64,000 nucleotides of DNA. Origin: Diphasiastrum complanatum. Taxonomy: Eukaryota > Streptophyta > Lycopodiopsida > Lycopodiales > Lycopodiaceae. The stretch spans positions 60,133,811 through 60,197,810 of the forward strand of contig CM055101.1 in assembly GCA_029204225.1 (NCBI GenBank), written 5' to 3'. Below, in pieces: positions 1-11,720 of the stretch (position 1 is its first letter; each line of letters begins with the position of its first letter). The position numbers were made by a program, and so were the translations under genes. A model generated the notes under the pieces. The model did not search any database. It worked only from the letters and a program-made list of their open reading frames with translations, and was not told the DNA's origin.

Positions 1-546
1 GGTCATGTTCCAACCTATGCTGAGCATAGGTTGGAACATGACCAGAGATGCAACCTATGCTCAGCATAGGTCGAAACGTGGTTAGAATTGAAGAAATAGC
101 GCCGGAATCCTATGCTGAGCATAGGATGTTACTAAGGACCCGAACACAACCTATGCTCAACAAGGTTAGAAGAGAGACCCCCCGTCTCACGCCAGTCCTC
201 CAACTTACTTCAAGACCGAGTTCCCGTGACTCACCTCATCCCACATTGACCTCGAGTATTAGCCGGGACAGTCCAAACCTAGCCCTAACCCTAACTCTAA
301 CCCCTAAACCTAACCCTAACCGTTAAGAATCTGCCAAATAGTATTTAAGGCATGGTAAGCCGTTGGAAATTTTTATTAACCAGTTACTTTTTAGGCTTTT
401 TGCTCATTTGTTGGTTTTTCTGTATACGTCTATGGAGGTTCGCATAGGTTTTTATTTGTTCTATGACCAGCATAGGTTGCAGTTATATTTGAGGAGCACA
501 TTTAGTGTGGTGTTAACTATTTGGACGGTTCTATGCTTAGCATAAG
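1..546. repeat. Array of a 17-bp palindrome, CCTATGCTSAGCATAGG
   Basis: Exact copies lie at 14-30, 54-70 and 109-125. Decayed copies lie near 150-166, 430-448, 460-476 and 529-546. The first copy sits inside a larger perfect inverted repeat with 21-bp arms (1-21 and 23-43) around a single base. The copies are irregularly spaced, so this is not a simple tandem satellite. I saw no further copies in the rest of the window. It may be a transposon end or a binding-site array; nothing here decides between them. Confidence 0.8.
281..326. repeat. Short degenerate telomere-like tract
   Basis: About 45 bp of CCCTAA, CTCTAA and CCCTAAA variants, beginning AGCCCTAACCCTAAC. It is short, imperfect and followed by more than 60 kb of ordinary repeat-rich DNA, so it is an interstitial telomere-like tract or telobox cluster rather than a chromosome end. 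Confidence 0.7.
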
Positions 547-575
547 TACATAGTTAAAAAAAATTTGAGGTTACG

Positions 576-3500
576 ATGTCAAGTAGTTCTACCCCTTCTA
601 TTCCAGTAGTTGTAACTCAACATGTTGCAACAAGTGCAACATCTTCATCTGACATTCCCAATGAAAGCTTTTTTTATAAAGCCACTCCTGAATCTGAACA
701 TGTTTTGGTAAATGATGTGGCATCGTCATCATTTACCCCGTTCATCATCTGAAATTCCTCAAGCATATACTTTTCAAGAAATGACGTCTGTAAGTCAGCT
801 TGTATCAAATCTTTCGACCTCGTCCTCCTCTTCAGATACAGGCTCGGCACAACTAGAACATTGTTCTTTTGAACAAGTTGAATCATTGAGTGATGAGTCA
901 AAAGTTTCAATTCACTCAGTTACCGATTCTAGTAAATCAACAGATCCAAGTAAGTCTGTTGATCCGCGACGTTCAAGCTTTTCTCATGTTCGTAGCAGAC
1001 CTTTTCAAAGTGATGTTCGTCATGTTAAATCTAAAAAAGCTATATTCGTTGAAAATTTAGAGCTTTTTGAGGGTCCAGAACATTCTGAGGTTGGAGCCAG
1101 AATTCCCAGTCATAAAATTCCAACGCCTTCTCAACCAGTTCAAGCACCTACTAGTGTCACATGTTCAATTGATAGATCAGACTCTAAACAAAAAGAAAAT
1201 ACAAGAGAGACTTGAGATCCTTACCTGATTTAACGAATCGTCAAAAACAGTTGATTACAAAATTTGAGATTTGAAAGGTACGAAATATTATTTGCTGCTC
1301 ATCCTGTTGTTTGCAAAAGTTGAGTATTAGAGAAATTGAAGTATTAAGATCAAACTTCTTTTTACGAAGTAAGGATGAGAGAAATTACTATTTGTGTGCA
1401 ACAGTGAGGCTGGACAAAAATTCATTTTCGTATTTTTAAAATGCTTTGGAGGTTTGTTGCAAAGCTTACAAAGCAGTTCACGCAATCAGAAACTCACGGC
1501 TTTAATGAATGCATGCACGACTTAAAAAAGACCCAACATTACGGGGATCCTTACAGGGTCGAACTATTTCTCCAGATGCTTTAAATGAAACTACTTGGCT
1601 AAATCATTTCATAGATGTGCACGGAGAAAAATTGTCTAATTCCTTATATTTTCACTTGGCGGATAATTTTACAAAATTAGAAATATTTTTGATGTACAAA
1701 GAGTTTGCAAAAACAAAAAATGTTCCCTATTTGAGTTACTCATATTTTCTTAGAATTTGGAAAAGAGATTTTGGACTGGTCAAGATTTTCAAGAAATCAC
1801 GAATGACAGTATGCTCCACTTGCGAGTTGTTAAAGTCTGCAAAACAACTTGCAAAGACCAATGACGAGAAAGGTAAATATTAATCAAATTTGTCTTTCAT
1901 TTTAATACTTTCTGTTTTGAAAAAAATTATGTTGCAGTCTTTTTTAACACCATTATGGTATGATCTTTATTTTATTAAATAAGTGAATCATTGTATTTTC
2001 AGTGGATGTTGCAAAAGCTCTTCAACTGCACAGAGATTAACAAACAGTTGAAAGACAAAAGTTGGCCAAGCATCGAAAGAAATGTTTGGAATGTCCACAA
2101 AAATATTTGGGACTTGTTATTGATGGCATGGATCAGAAGAAAACAATGTTGTCTCATTTTGTCAAAGTGCCCAAAAATTTGAACGAGACAAATTCTATTC
2201 AGGTTCATCTCGTTGGAGCAGTTGTGTTTAATGGCACTTTGGAGTCCAAGGTCTTTTTTTAATTATCCCAATGTTCGAAATGATCCAAATTTGACGATCA
2301 CCATTGTACATAAGATCATTTGCAAATTTGGTGAAAATCTTCCAGAAATACTTTATTTGCAGCTTGACAACACTGCTAGGGAAAATAAAAATCAAATTGT
2401 TTTGGCATACTTGTCTATGCTAGTGGAGAAATTTTTTGTCATCAGTTTCGACCCGACAGGTTTCTTTCGCTGGAGCAGAAGCCAGGACCCCGATAAACTT
2501 CTTCGCCCCGCTTCACCGAACCTCAACGATCTCAAAAAAATAAAAAAGGATTTTTGTTGGTAGGACATACCCACGATCAAATTGATCAAATGTTTAGTTG
2601 CTTTTCTAAGAGGTTGAGACGCAAGAAAGCATTTTCATTACCAATGCTTCAAAGCATTGTTCAGGAATCATATGTGCCAAAGCCAAACGTGTCATTAATC
2701 AGACACACATATGATTTTTGTGATTATGCTAAGGCGTCCAACGAAACAGAGCGATGTGTAGCTAATATTAATTATATTAGCTTTCAGCACCAATTAAAAA
2801 TCAAATGTAACGAATCAGGCATTATATTATTATGGGGCAAACTATTTTCAAATTCAGTTTCGTGGCTACCTCTTGAAAGAGTTCGATTTTTGCTTAACAT
2901 TCCGTCGACTCAAATCAAGCTTGCTATGTTGTCTCCCTTGAAGTCCTTGCTAGAAAAACAAAAGGCGCAAAGAGAACATCGTGAGATTGATCCATTTGCC
3001 TCATTAATTTTTGGAATCAAGTATTCAAGCAGCTTATCATTTTTTTGATGAGTTTGATCAACATTGGTGGATGGACTTTTTTGAGGAACAAAAAATCAGT
3101 TTGCTCAATCTCGAACATACATCAACAGCTGATGAATTTCATTGGCCTCATAAATTAGGAACATCAACTACGACTGTCGAACCTTCAGATCTTCCTCGAG
3201 ATAATAATTTCCTATAGCTTGTGCAAGGTGAGGAATGTTTTGTGGGCTCAAGGAAGAATAGGCAAAGTGTAAAAGCTGCAAAAATGAATTGGCACGGTGA
3301 TTTGAATGAAATCCAAATTGGAAGCCTTGTTGCACTTCTAGCTTTAGAAAACAATGAAGAACATTCATTTTGGATTGCCAAAGTACTTGGTTTTATTCAA
3401 TATACCAATCAAACAAAAGTACTACATGTCCATTGGTTGCGCACCACTTCAACGAATGCTTTTTTGGGAAGGTACGAACTCGAAATGTTGCAAGTAGATC

Positions 3501-3874
3501 CAAAGGGCAAGAGAAAGAGATTGTCAAAAATTCAACCAAGAGTCGACGATTTGAATCTACAGGATGTAGATGTTTTGGCATTTAATTTTAAATTAACAAT
3601 GGCCAATCATCTACGGAAGTCAACAATATCTATATTGAAAGAACGACTTGGATTACTTGAAAAACCATCATCCTCCACTCGTCATCAACAGAGAAAAGCT
3701 GATTTACAAGGTTTTTTGTCAACATTAGACGCGGATTCTGAGGAAGACATGCTAGTTGACTCTGATGAAGAAGACGGGTCTTCCACTTCATCAGCTGAAA
3801 ATGAGAGTGTTGAGAATATGTCAAGTTCTGAATTGAGAGGCATCAGTGAAAATTTCTTAGAAAATGTACTTTGA
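576..3874 (+). pseudogene. DUF7869-type transposase-like gene, broken
   Basis: A Ser-rich leader opens at ATG 576 and shifts frame near 740. Family blocks then follow: a CCKAYKAVHAIRN block (1455-1502), two tandem stops (1503-1508), and the region from 1509 with a CSTCELLK motif. A GT-AG intron is likely at 1873-2002, followed by a TAA at 2038. VIDGMDQKK (about 2118), a frameshift in a T run near 2258, LQLDNTARENK (about 2360) and GHTHDQIDQMF (2564 on) come next, and these Asp/His-rich motifs are the conserved core of the family. Another frameshift lies near 3030 and a TAG near 3217. The C-terminal part (about 3330-3480) has the FWIAKVL...VHWLR pattern usual in these proteins. The family is widespread in plants and animals and behaves like a transposase; a DDE-type fold is inference. 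It cannot make a full product as read. Confidence 0.75.
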
Positions 3875-4178
3875 AAAAAAGAATGTGCAAATATAATTTA
3901 AGTTATTTTGTATTTCAATGGGATTTTGAGTTTCAAAAACCATTTGTTCTCTTTAATTATTATTTCATTTGTAATTATGATGGTTTTATGAAGTTTGCAA
4001 CAAAAAACTTGTAGTTCTTTATTTAGAATATGCTTTTTTTTTTTGGCTTTTTTTAAAAAAACGAAATTTAGAGATTCATTAAAAAAATCCATGATTTTGG
4101 CTTAAAACTAGAACCATTAAAAAACACCAAAAAAGATTACTCTTTTTTAGGTCAACGTCCCAAAACAAATGTCATCGT
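3875..4178. other. Intergenic, no gene seen
   Basis: AT-rich DNA with long A and T runs between the DUF7869 pseudogene and the CACTA remnant. I see no coding pattern. Confidence 0.6.
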
Positions 4179-5417
4179 GTGATTCCATCTGCTCCACTAT
4201 TGTGGCGTGATGAGGAAGCCGAAGAGGTAACTAGTGAAAAACCTCAAGGGATGGGAAAGGTCCATAGGTTGGCACCCTTCCAACGAGAAAAAATTTTTAC
4301 ATTCATGCTTTATAATTGTGGAGTTATGGATAAATGGTTAGACCTATATGAAGAAAAAAAAAAAAAAGGGCCTTGTCTAGAAAGCGCCAACGACAGAATA
4401 GAGGTAGACACATGGCCTCAAATTCATATGATCTTAAGGCATTGTCCAAGCAATGCACTATGGAGTGGATGCATGACACACTACAAAAAGCAACAAAAGA
4501 GGGACAAAAAAATATCAAACACAGAATGGGACTTTGCAAGAGGATGCGAATGGAAGGTATTATTCTTTAGATACTTTATTATTAGAACATTCTTGTTTAT
4601 AACAATATTTGTTTAATCATTTTGAAACACCATGTTCATTCACAGTGATTATTTATGAGATTCATGTTTGTCATGTGATAGTGCAAAATGTATAATGCTA
4701 TATGGGCTTTTGGTTTCCACTTTCGTGTTGAAAGAATTGATAACAAGAGACGCACACACGATTGTGGTGTAATAGCATCTTTCCAACAAGAAAGTCAAAG
4801 CAGTGCACGAGATCGAAATCCCATCTCAGAAGATATAGACTATGTAGGAACTATACAAAATATTTATGATGTGTCATTTGGTGAAAGTGGACACTATTTT
4901 TTATTTGATGTGAAATGTTCAAGGTAGTTTGTAGAGGACCAAATGCAACCGTAAAATCGGATCCAAGTGAATTTTTTGCGATTGATTCATCAAAAACAAT
5001 GAGCATGGAGTCCTTTGACACATTGGTGTTGCCTCGTCACTGTGAGCAGATGCACATGCTATGCTATAATGTTTTTCATTTTATTGCAAGTGACTTCAGT
5101 ATTTGAGTTTTTGATATATTCTAAAATAGTGATTTTTGCAGGTGTTTTTTCAACCAGATCGACTAAACAAGATATGGTGGTTTGTAGCTCAAGTTGAACC
5201 ACGTTCATGACGAGTATTTGAGGGTGCAAATGTTGAGAATGAAATGGAAAACCTTCATTTTAACTATGAGATTGAGCTACCTAGAGATGTAGTAAATTGT
5301 CAAACCATACTTGAAGCACCCACTTCCATAGATGTTGATAATAGAAGTTCTTTTAGTCAGGATGATGAAATAATTTATTGCAAGAATGAAATTGATTCTT
5401 GCAATGCTTTCAAATGA
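4179..5417 (+). pseudogene. CACTA (En/Spm) transposon remnant with DUF4216 region
   Basis: The first exon (4179-4556) ends in DFARGCEWK. A phase-0 GT-AG intron (4557-4681) joins it to CKMYNAIWAFGFHFRVERID. The next residues follow the DUF4216 pattern: THDCGVIASFQQES, then NPISEDIDYVGTIQNIYDVS, as seen beside CACTA transposases. A one-base frameshift near 4918 precedes FKVVCRGPNATVKSDP. The segment up to RHCEQ should join VFFQPDRLNKIWWFVAQVEP at 5141, but the expected donor reads CAG|ATGCAC, perhaps a G-to-A change of GTGCAC. One TGA follows, then an open C-terminal tail to 5417. The DDE transposase and the CACTA ends were not found. DUF4216 has no settled function. The family call rests on the motif pattern and is fairly secure. 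Confidence 0.6.
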
Positions 5418-5570
5418 TTGTTATTTAGCCAAAATAGAGTCTCATTTATGGTCAAGTAAGTGAAAAGAATAGACATAGTTTGACTTCAATCCCATTTTTT
5501 TGGAGATAATGTTGGTGAAGATAGATGTACGGCTTCATGTTCCAAGAAAATTCTCATTTTTTAACAAATG

Positions 5571-6410
5571 TTACAAAGGCAGTAAATCACTAAAAGCATG
5601 TGAGTTAATGAAATCACCACCACAAACTATGACAAAATCAAGTGTTTCATCATAGTCAATCCCCTTGAATTGAGCATATCCCTTGGCAACTAGTCTTGTT
5701 TTATAATTGTTCACACTACCATCTTGATTAAGCTTGATCTTAAAGACCCATTTGCAAACAGTAACATTTTGTATCTTTGATGGAGGATCAATAACTGTTT
5801 TCACGGTGTTCGTGTCTGGCATGTAGACTCTGTAGTATGATGAGTTGTTGTCATAACCTACCAAGAATTCATGCTCGGCTTTCTCATCAAGTTTCTTTCG
5901 AAGCTCATCAAGAATATGTGCATAAGCTACACAGCCAAAGATTCTGACGTGAGACAGGTTGGGCTTTCTACCCCACCATAGCTCATGTGGTGTCATGTGA
6001 GGAACACCAGACTTGCCTGTTCTATTCTGGATGTATGCGGCTGTAGCTACTGCTTCAGCCCACAGTGCCCTTGGAGCTTTCGAGTAGGCCATCATGCATC
6101 TGGCTGCTTCCATTAGGGTCCTGTACTTTCGTTCAGCAACACCATTGTGCTGCGGTGTGTAGGTTGTCGTTCTTCTGTGAATGATGCCACAATCATTGCA
6201 GAAGTTAGTGAAGCGATTCGAGATGTACTCTCGACCTCGATCTATTCTGATCTGCTTCACTTTGCTGCCTATGCATCTTTTTGCCCAATTCACATATTCT
6301 GTAAATTTATCAAGTGCTTCATATTTATTCTGAATGAAATACACTCTGACAAATTTGCTATAGTCATCAATGAAGGTTATGTAATACTTTGAACCTCCTA
6401 CTAAGATCAC
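5571..6410 (-). pseudogene. Ty1/copia integrase joined to the start of reverse transcriptase, truncated
   Basis: The 279-codon frame starts inside the integrase core. FIDDYSKF carries the first catalytic Asp and IRIDRGREY the second. NGVAERKYRTLMEAAR carries the Glu, and SHVRIFGCVAY lies downstream. It then passes directly into the reverse transcriptase start, KWVFKIKLNQDGSVNNYKTR and LVAKGYAQ. The linker normally found between the two is missing, so there has been an internal deletion. The 5' side, above 6400, loses the usual sequence before GGSKYYITF, and the 3' side stops before the YVDD region. It is a dead fragment with no LTR in sight. Integrase inserts element cDNA and reverse transcriptase copies the RNA. 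Confidence 0.9.
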
Positions 6411-9286
6411 GTTGAATGGTTCAGAAAATCTTTAACCGTCTTATCTGATATTCTAGAGATCCACTGATCTTCTAGCTGTCCTATAATCACTATAGGATAT
6501 TATCTTTTGCTCCCAAGTGTGGATTTGTGGCATGCCCATCAGATGGATACCACAAATCCACACCTGATTTTGTGATTTAGACAGAAGAATTAACATGGTT
6601 CAACACTACATTCTGATCATTACAGGTTAATGATAAGCTTCAAATCCCCCTGGATCCAAGAGCATCAACTCTAGGGACAAGCTTCTATCAACTAACAGAT
6701 CCAATGTAATCCATATATCAGGTTCTACCTCTAATATCACAATTGACATCCAAAACTACAGATAACTTAATGGTTACAAAAATATAAGCTATGAATTCAA
6801 CTAAATGAATTCTATTCAGGAAATTAATAACTAGTATTAAGCAATTATTTATTGAGATTGCCAAAATCCTAATTGCGAAATACATTTCCAATCACACTTA
6901 CTACCACTAATGTCCACTCTTCTTCCCTCCTTAGAATTTTCAGGTCCCTGAAAATCCTTCACTTAAGATATCAAGAAGATGTAACGACATTAGTAAATGT
7001 TTTTTAAAAAATTAATTACTATAGGAAAAAGTCAGAAACAATTTCATTTCTATCCTATACTTGGGTTGAATAATTGATACATCAAAAATCATCTACTAGC
7101 ATGTGAAACAGTACTAGTCTGATCTTTTGAATATAATTCACCATAGGATTTTACTAGAAATGAAACCAGTTTTACTTTTGATCAGTTCCTATTATTACGA
7201 TTTTTTTAATAAAATTGGACTGTTCGCCCTTTTCACTTACTGGCTTTAAGAATTACTTCGTTAAAATTATCTATAATTAATGGGAAATAAGATTTGGATT
7301 TGGGTACTTCCTACACTGTATTCACCCCAAAATAATATTGTCGAATAAAAAATTACCTCCAAATACTATAAATTTTCTAGCATTAATTATTTAACAAGTA
7401 TTTCGAAAGCTTTTAGTTTGTTCAATTTTAATGAACTAAATCATCAAAACCACCATAACCAACTGATCGGTGTTCTACCGATTTGAAAAGGAGAAAAACA
7501 AAACACAATTTAATTCTCTTCACTGGGAGTACCAATACTCCAGAATTAATTGGTTTAAATAGCATCGTACCAAGGAATCGGATTCCTAAACCGAGTACAT
7601 GCCTGAGAACTGTACCACTCCTTTCGTTCCGTCAAGATCGATTTTGGAAAAAATTTCCATCGAAAATCGATTAATATTGCTTGACCACGAATAATGGTAC
7701 TCAAGTTCCACAAAAGCTGGGCTTGCATTGCTAAAAGCCAAAAATTTAAAACCCATGTATGAGCGTCAAAAAGACGAGTCCATACGCCATGACGAGAGAG
7801 AAAAAAACTAACAAGCCCAACGCAACATTGCATTCAAGTTTAAGCAAACTCTAAGAGGGTTTTTCCCAAAAACTAAGAGAAGATGGAGGCTCGTTAAGTG
7901 TCTTCATAGCCACCAGAGATAAATCCGAGCAGCTCCCTCCAACACATGCTGCCAACGAGGGAAACAAGAGGTTCCCTTTAAACCCTAAGGGTTCCACTCC
8001 TTTTCTTTCATCCTGGCAGCTACAACCACGATGGTTGCTCGATTCTTCAACCCTATTGCATGAACACACCTCTAGGACGCCTCCTCCCCTGGGAAAGAAT
8101 CGAATAACTGTTGTTTTGCTGCTTGCGCGCCCCCCTCTCTTGCTACCACAGATCGATGCTCTTACCACGACCATCAATGGAGCAAAAATTTTGTCATCAG
8201 ACTGTCAACGGGCTCCAAAGCCATCAGTACGAGTTTCAAATTGGTTGCATAAGAGGTAAACAAGGGCGCCTATCAACATTTTGATCAGAGCCATCATGTT
8301 CTTGCACTTCATAACTGGTTCCTCAGCGCTCTCCTCCACTGATCTACATACATGTTGTCACCATTAGGTTCCAAGTAGTTGTCAGATCCAGGATATTCAA
8401 GTTCCTGGCCAAGATTTTCAGTTACTGGCCAGGATTTCAGCTATCAACCCTCCTTTGCAGCCACTCTGCAAGTTTCCAGGAGGTGAGGTCCATTCTTTTC
8501 TTACTGGCTTCTACTCTTTGTTCCACAGGTCTTCCAAACGAAAAAACAAATATATGGTAAGCAAGAGTGATCCGAAATAGCCATCAGGGTTGTCTTCCAG
8601 CCCTCAGCAAGCAAGGAAATTCAACTGCCTATCAGTTCAATAGCTTTTAAGATAAAATCTATTGTCCTTTGCTACCTCTATGAACTGAAATACAGTTTTA
8701 TCTAGAGTAATGAGGATAACTCCAATCTTTTCCAAACAGCGGAACACGGATTTTTGGTCACAGGATTACATTCTCTTCTGCTAGCAACGGGATCTGCATG
8801 CTCCCCATTTCAATCCTTCCATATTAAAAAAGTTAAACCAATCTGAAAGTAGAACTGTCAATGATTTTTAGGGAACAGAAAAACACACAGATGAGGTTTA
8901 ATAGGCCTTTGCTTACCGCATACCATTAAAGAGTTGTTATAACAATAGTTCCCTTCCATAATCCATACTTGGCATACAAATATCCTCAGCATGCAAATAG
9001 CAGAATCATGGTTACTAATTTCTAGCAGTTTGTTTTACAAGATAAATTGAAACACCAAATCTTTCAACAAACATAACTAGTTCTGCATGTTATCTATCTT
9101 TAATGACATGCGAAACAAGCTACTGGATTCATAAACACAAATCTTACTACATCCAAAGAAATCCTCTCAAGGTTCCACAAAAAAAAATCAGAACTGAATC
9201 ACTCCAATTAAAGACAATATTAACAAAAAGATAACCTGGTGGAAGTGCACTCTACCACTCCTCTTGCTAATATGCTTTAAACTGAA
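6411..9286. other. No gene recognised
   Basis: AT-rich to about 7.5 kb, then more mixed composition to 9.3 kb. Open frames are short and overlapping, with no family motif I can recognise. Old LTR or untranslated retroelement sequence is likely, but I cannot show it. Confidence 0.5.
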
Positions 9287-9880
9287 TTAGAGGATCCAAA
9301 CTCGATTTTCCCCTTGAGAGTTTAGCACACCCATCCGGGACATAACTCCATGTGCTTCCAATTTGATGTAAAGCTTGTCTCCTTCCCATCCATGACCGCA
9401 TCTTAGCCGGACTTTGATACTAATATAAAGACCCCAAAGGATTACCCCTAAGATGAGGATAGGAGAACACAATAAGAGAGACTATGGAGCCAAACCACTC
9501 AACCAATCCTAGATCAAAACTAGATCTAGCCCCCAAGCCATGCCATGTGAAGCAAGAGAACGAGAGAGAAATTGGTAACCTAAACAATATGTCGACGAGA
9601 GAATCCTTTCCTCATTATATAGAGAGTAGAGTCCTGTGCATGTAACCATGCAACCCCCGTGCAGGTCAACTATAAATAGGTCTCATCTCTTCATGAGTCC
9701 TCCTGCCTATATCCATTACACAGACATGCAATACTCCATATGTCTCAATTAGAGTGTCTGGGTCCTCTCAAGATAATTAGTCACAAACAGGCCTTGACAT
9801 GGAATTAAATCATGGCGTGACCAATAATCTTGAGTACTGGAGGGCCGGTCTACCATATTAGGACTATTCCAGGTCCTTAA
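9287..9880 (-). repeat. Probable copia LTR with decayed tRNA-Met primer site
   Basis: On the minus strand TATTTATAG (around 9675) and TATATAATGAGG (around 9610) look like core promoter elements. They are followed by a leader and then TAGTATCAAAGTC at 9422-9410. The usual plant copia primer site for initiator tRNA-Met is TGGTATCAGAGC. The differences seen are all G-to-A or C-to-T transitions. The LTR outer limit is uncertain. Downstream (lower coordinates) no gag remains. Confidence 0.4.
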
Positions 9881-11399
9881 CCGAATATGGCCATAACACT
9901 ATCTGAAAAAATTTCACTTCAAAATCCTCATATGCAGTGTGCAGCGCCTCAATTGCCATTACAATCCATCTCACATCTGCAAATAGACTTCTTGTAACTT
10001 GTCTAATGGATCTCTGTATGTGAGATTTCGAAATCAAGAGATTATTGGTCTTCTATAGATTTCGAATATCCTTTAGCCAGGGAAGGTCTCTTCGTCTGCC
10101 CCTTGGCCTTTATCGGATCAACGCGCGAGCACGGAAAACGCAAGATCAAAATTCAGGTCAAGTGCGTCAAACCGATACCTGAATCGAAACCAAACCGATA
10201 GTAGTGGGCACACGGAGTAAAAACGGAAATAAGGTAGGTTACTTCGGACGCACTAAATCGATACCGCATAAAAGTAGAGAACAATAGCAATTAAGCAAAA
10301 AAATTCTAAGCGTTGTCCATCTATATATATAGTACAAATCCAAAATGATTGCATACGTGATGGTTTGGAATTTCGAGGCTTGGCAGTATTCATTACTTCG
10401 AGATATTTAAAGACTTGTCAATCAAATCCAATTAAATATCCATCAGTCATTAAATGATTAGTCAATATGGCTAATGACGACCGTAATGATGGAAACACAT
10501 GGTAATGTTGGTTGCATGCAATAGGATCGAAACTTCACTAGGTGAACTTTACACATATGCAATGAAGAAAGTTTAACTATTGAGGTGGAGCAAGAAATTG
10601 GAACAAGCACTATTTCAAGGACAAAGCTATGTCGAAAAGTGGTGTGCAAAAGATAGGTCTAGTTCTAAAAGAAACGAATGAAAATAATTCGAGTGTCTAG
10701 AAAGAAAACTTTTCGTGCACAGCAGAATAAGCTATCTTCATCTTTCCAATGCATGACTACGCCTATCAATTTCAAACAAATCAATAGTGATAGAAATCAC
10801 GTTTGAACTTATAGTAGCTAATTTTATAATTGTCAGTACTACAGTGATCTCATAGCCAAACAATTAGGCATCGAAAATTATCAGACAAATAATTAGTCGT
10901 GAATTGTTCGCGAATTAGTTGCGAAGAAATACAGAAACGCATACATTCTGAAATGAAAAACTGAACGCAATGAAGGATAGTATTGATTCAGTATGAAAAC
11001 GTAACAGAAGTAAATGAGTACAATAAGTTTCAGATCGAAGCCGCATACTCTATGCTATCTCTGAGCGGCTAAAATGAAAGTCTGAATTAAGCGTAATAAC
11101 AATCTCTAAAACAACTCTAAGAAGTGATCTAGAATGCTCAAGAGCATTCAAGCTCGCAGACTTGAGAGAGAGGGAGAACTAACTATTCAAATGCTTTATC
11201 ATAACGTTTTTTTTTTTTAAACTGCATGAATATGAACAGCTATCCATACCAAGAAATTAGGTCATCAATTGCGATCGCTAGTTGGCTGCTGATCAGCTGG
11301 CATCCATTGGGTCCTTGTCATTGATTGCTGATAAGCGGTGAAACGTTCTGTCTGCATAAATGAACAAAAAATGTAGCTCTACAGAAATGAACTAAAACA
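9881..11399. other. No gene recognised
   Basis: Mixed AT-rich DNA with short open frames only. A T run lies near 11205. No family similarity is visible. Confidence 0.5.
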
Positions 11400-11660
11400 G
11401 CCACAGGCGACATCTTGAGGTTTTTCGTGAAAATGCAAAAAAGGAGAAGGTGCCCTTAAATCTCATTTAGGGTTGCTCTACGCTTTGCCAGTCATTTTCT
11501 TATCATTTGAGGCTCTTTTGAAAAAGTGAAAAATGCGACACTATGATTTTACACAAGAATTCTGTCAGGCAAAAAAATGTGACACTGTCGTAGACTCCGG
11601 GTAATTTTGCAGACTGTGTAAAAACACTTGTAATTCTATAGATTTGGATAAACAATGGAT
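11400..11660. repeat. Dispersed repeat related to 60160-60420
   Basis: Contains ACACAAGAATTCTGTCAGGC followed by AAAAAAATGTGACACTGTCG. The segment at 60275-60320 has the same order of words (TTTTACACGTGATTTGTGAC, then AGGCAAAAAAGACGACACTG). A shorter second unit ends near 11640. It lies within the probable LTR of the adjacent copia element, so it may be LTR sequence of one family. Confidence 0.5.
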
Positions 11661-11720
11661 GAAGATTCAAACCGATTATTTGATTGGTAAAAAGGAGACT
11701 AATCCAACACTCCCCCTTAA
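11661..11720 (-). repeat. Polypurine tract and start of a copia 3' LTR
   Basis: Read on the minus strand the sequence is TTAAGGGGGAG followed at 11709 by TGTTGGATTAGTCTCC. A purine tract next to TG is the hallmark of the internal/3' LTR border. The LTR then runs to lower coordinates; its other end was not fixed. It belongs to the element coded at 11721-14070. Confidence 0.6.

Noticed and set aside
281-326. Chromosome end suggested by CCCTAA repeats
   Set aside because: Only about 45 bp, degenerate, and flanked by ordinary sequence.
7483-8259. Several short open frames
   Set aside because: No family motif, no splice logic, and overlapping frames on both strands; taken as chance.
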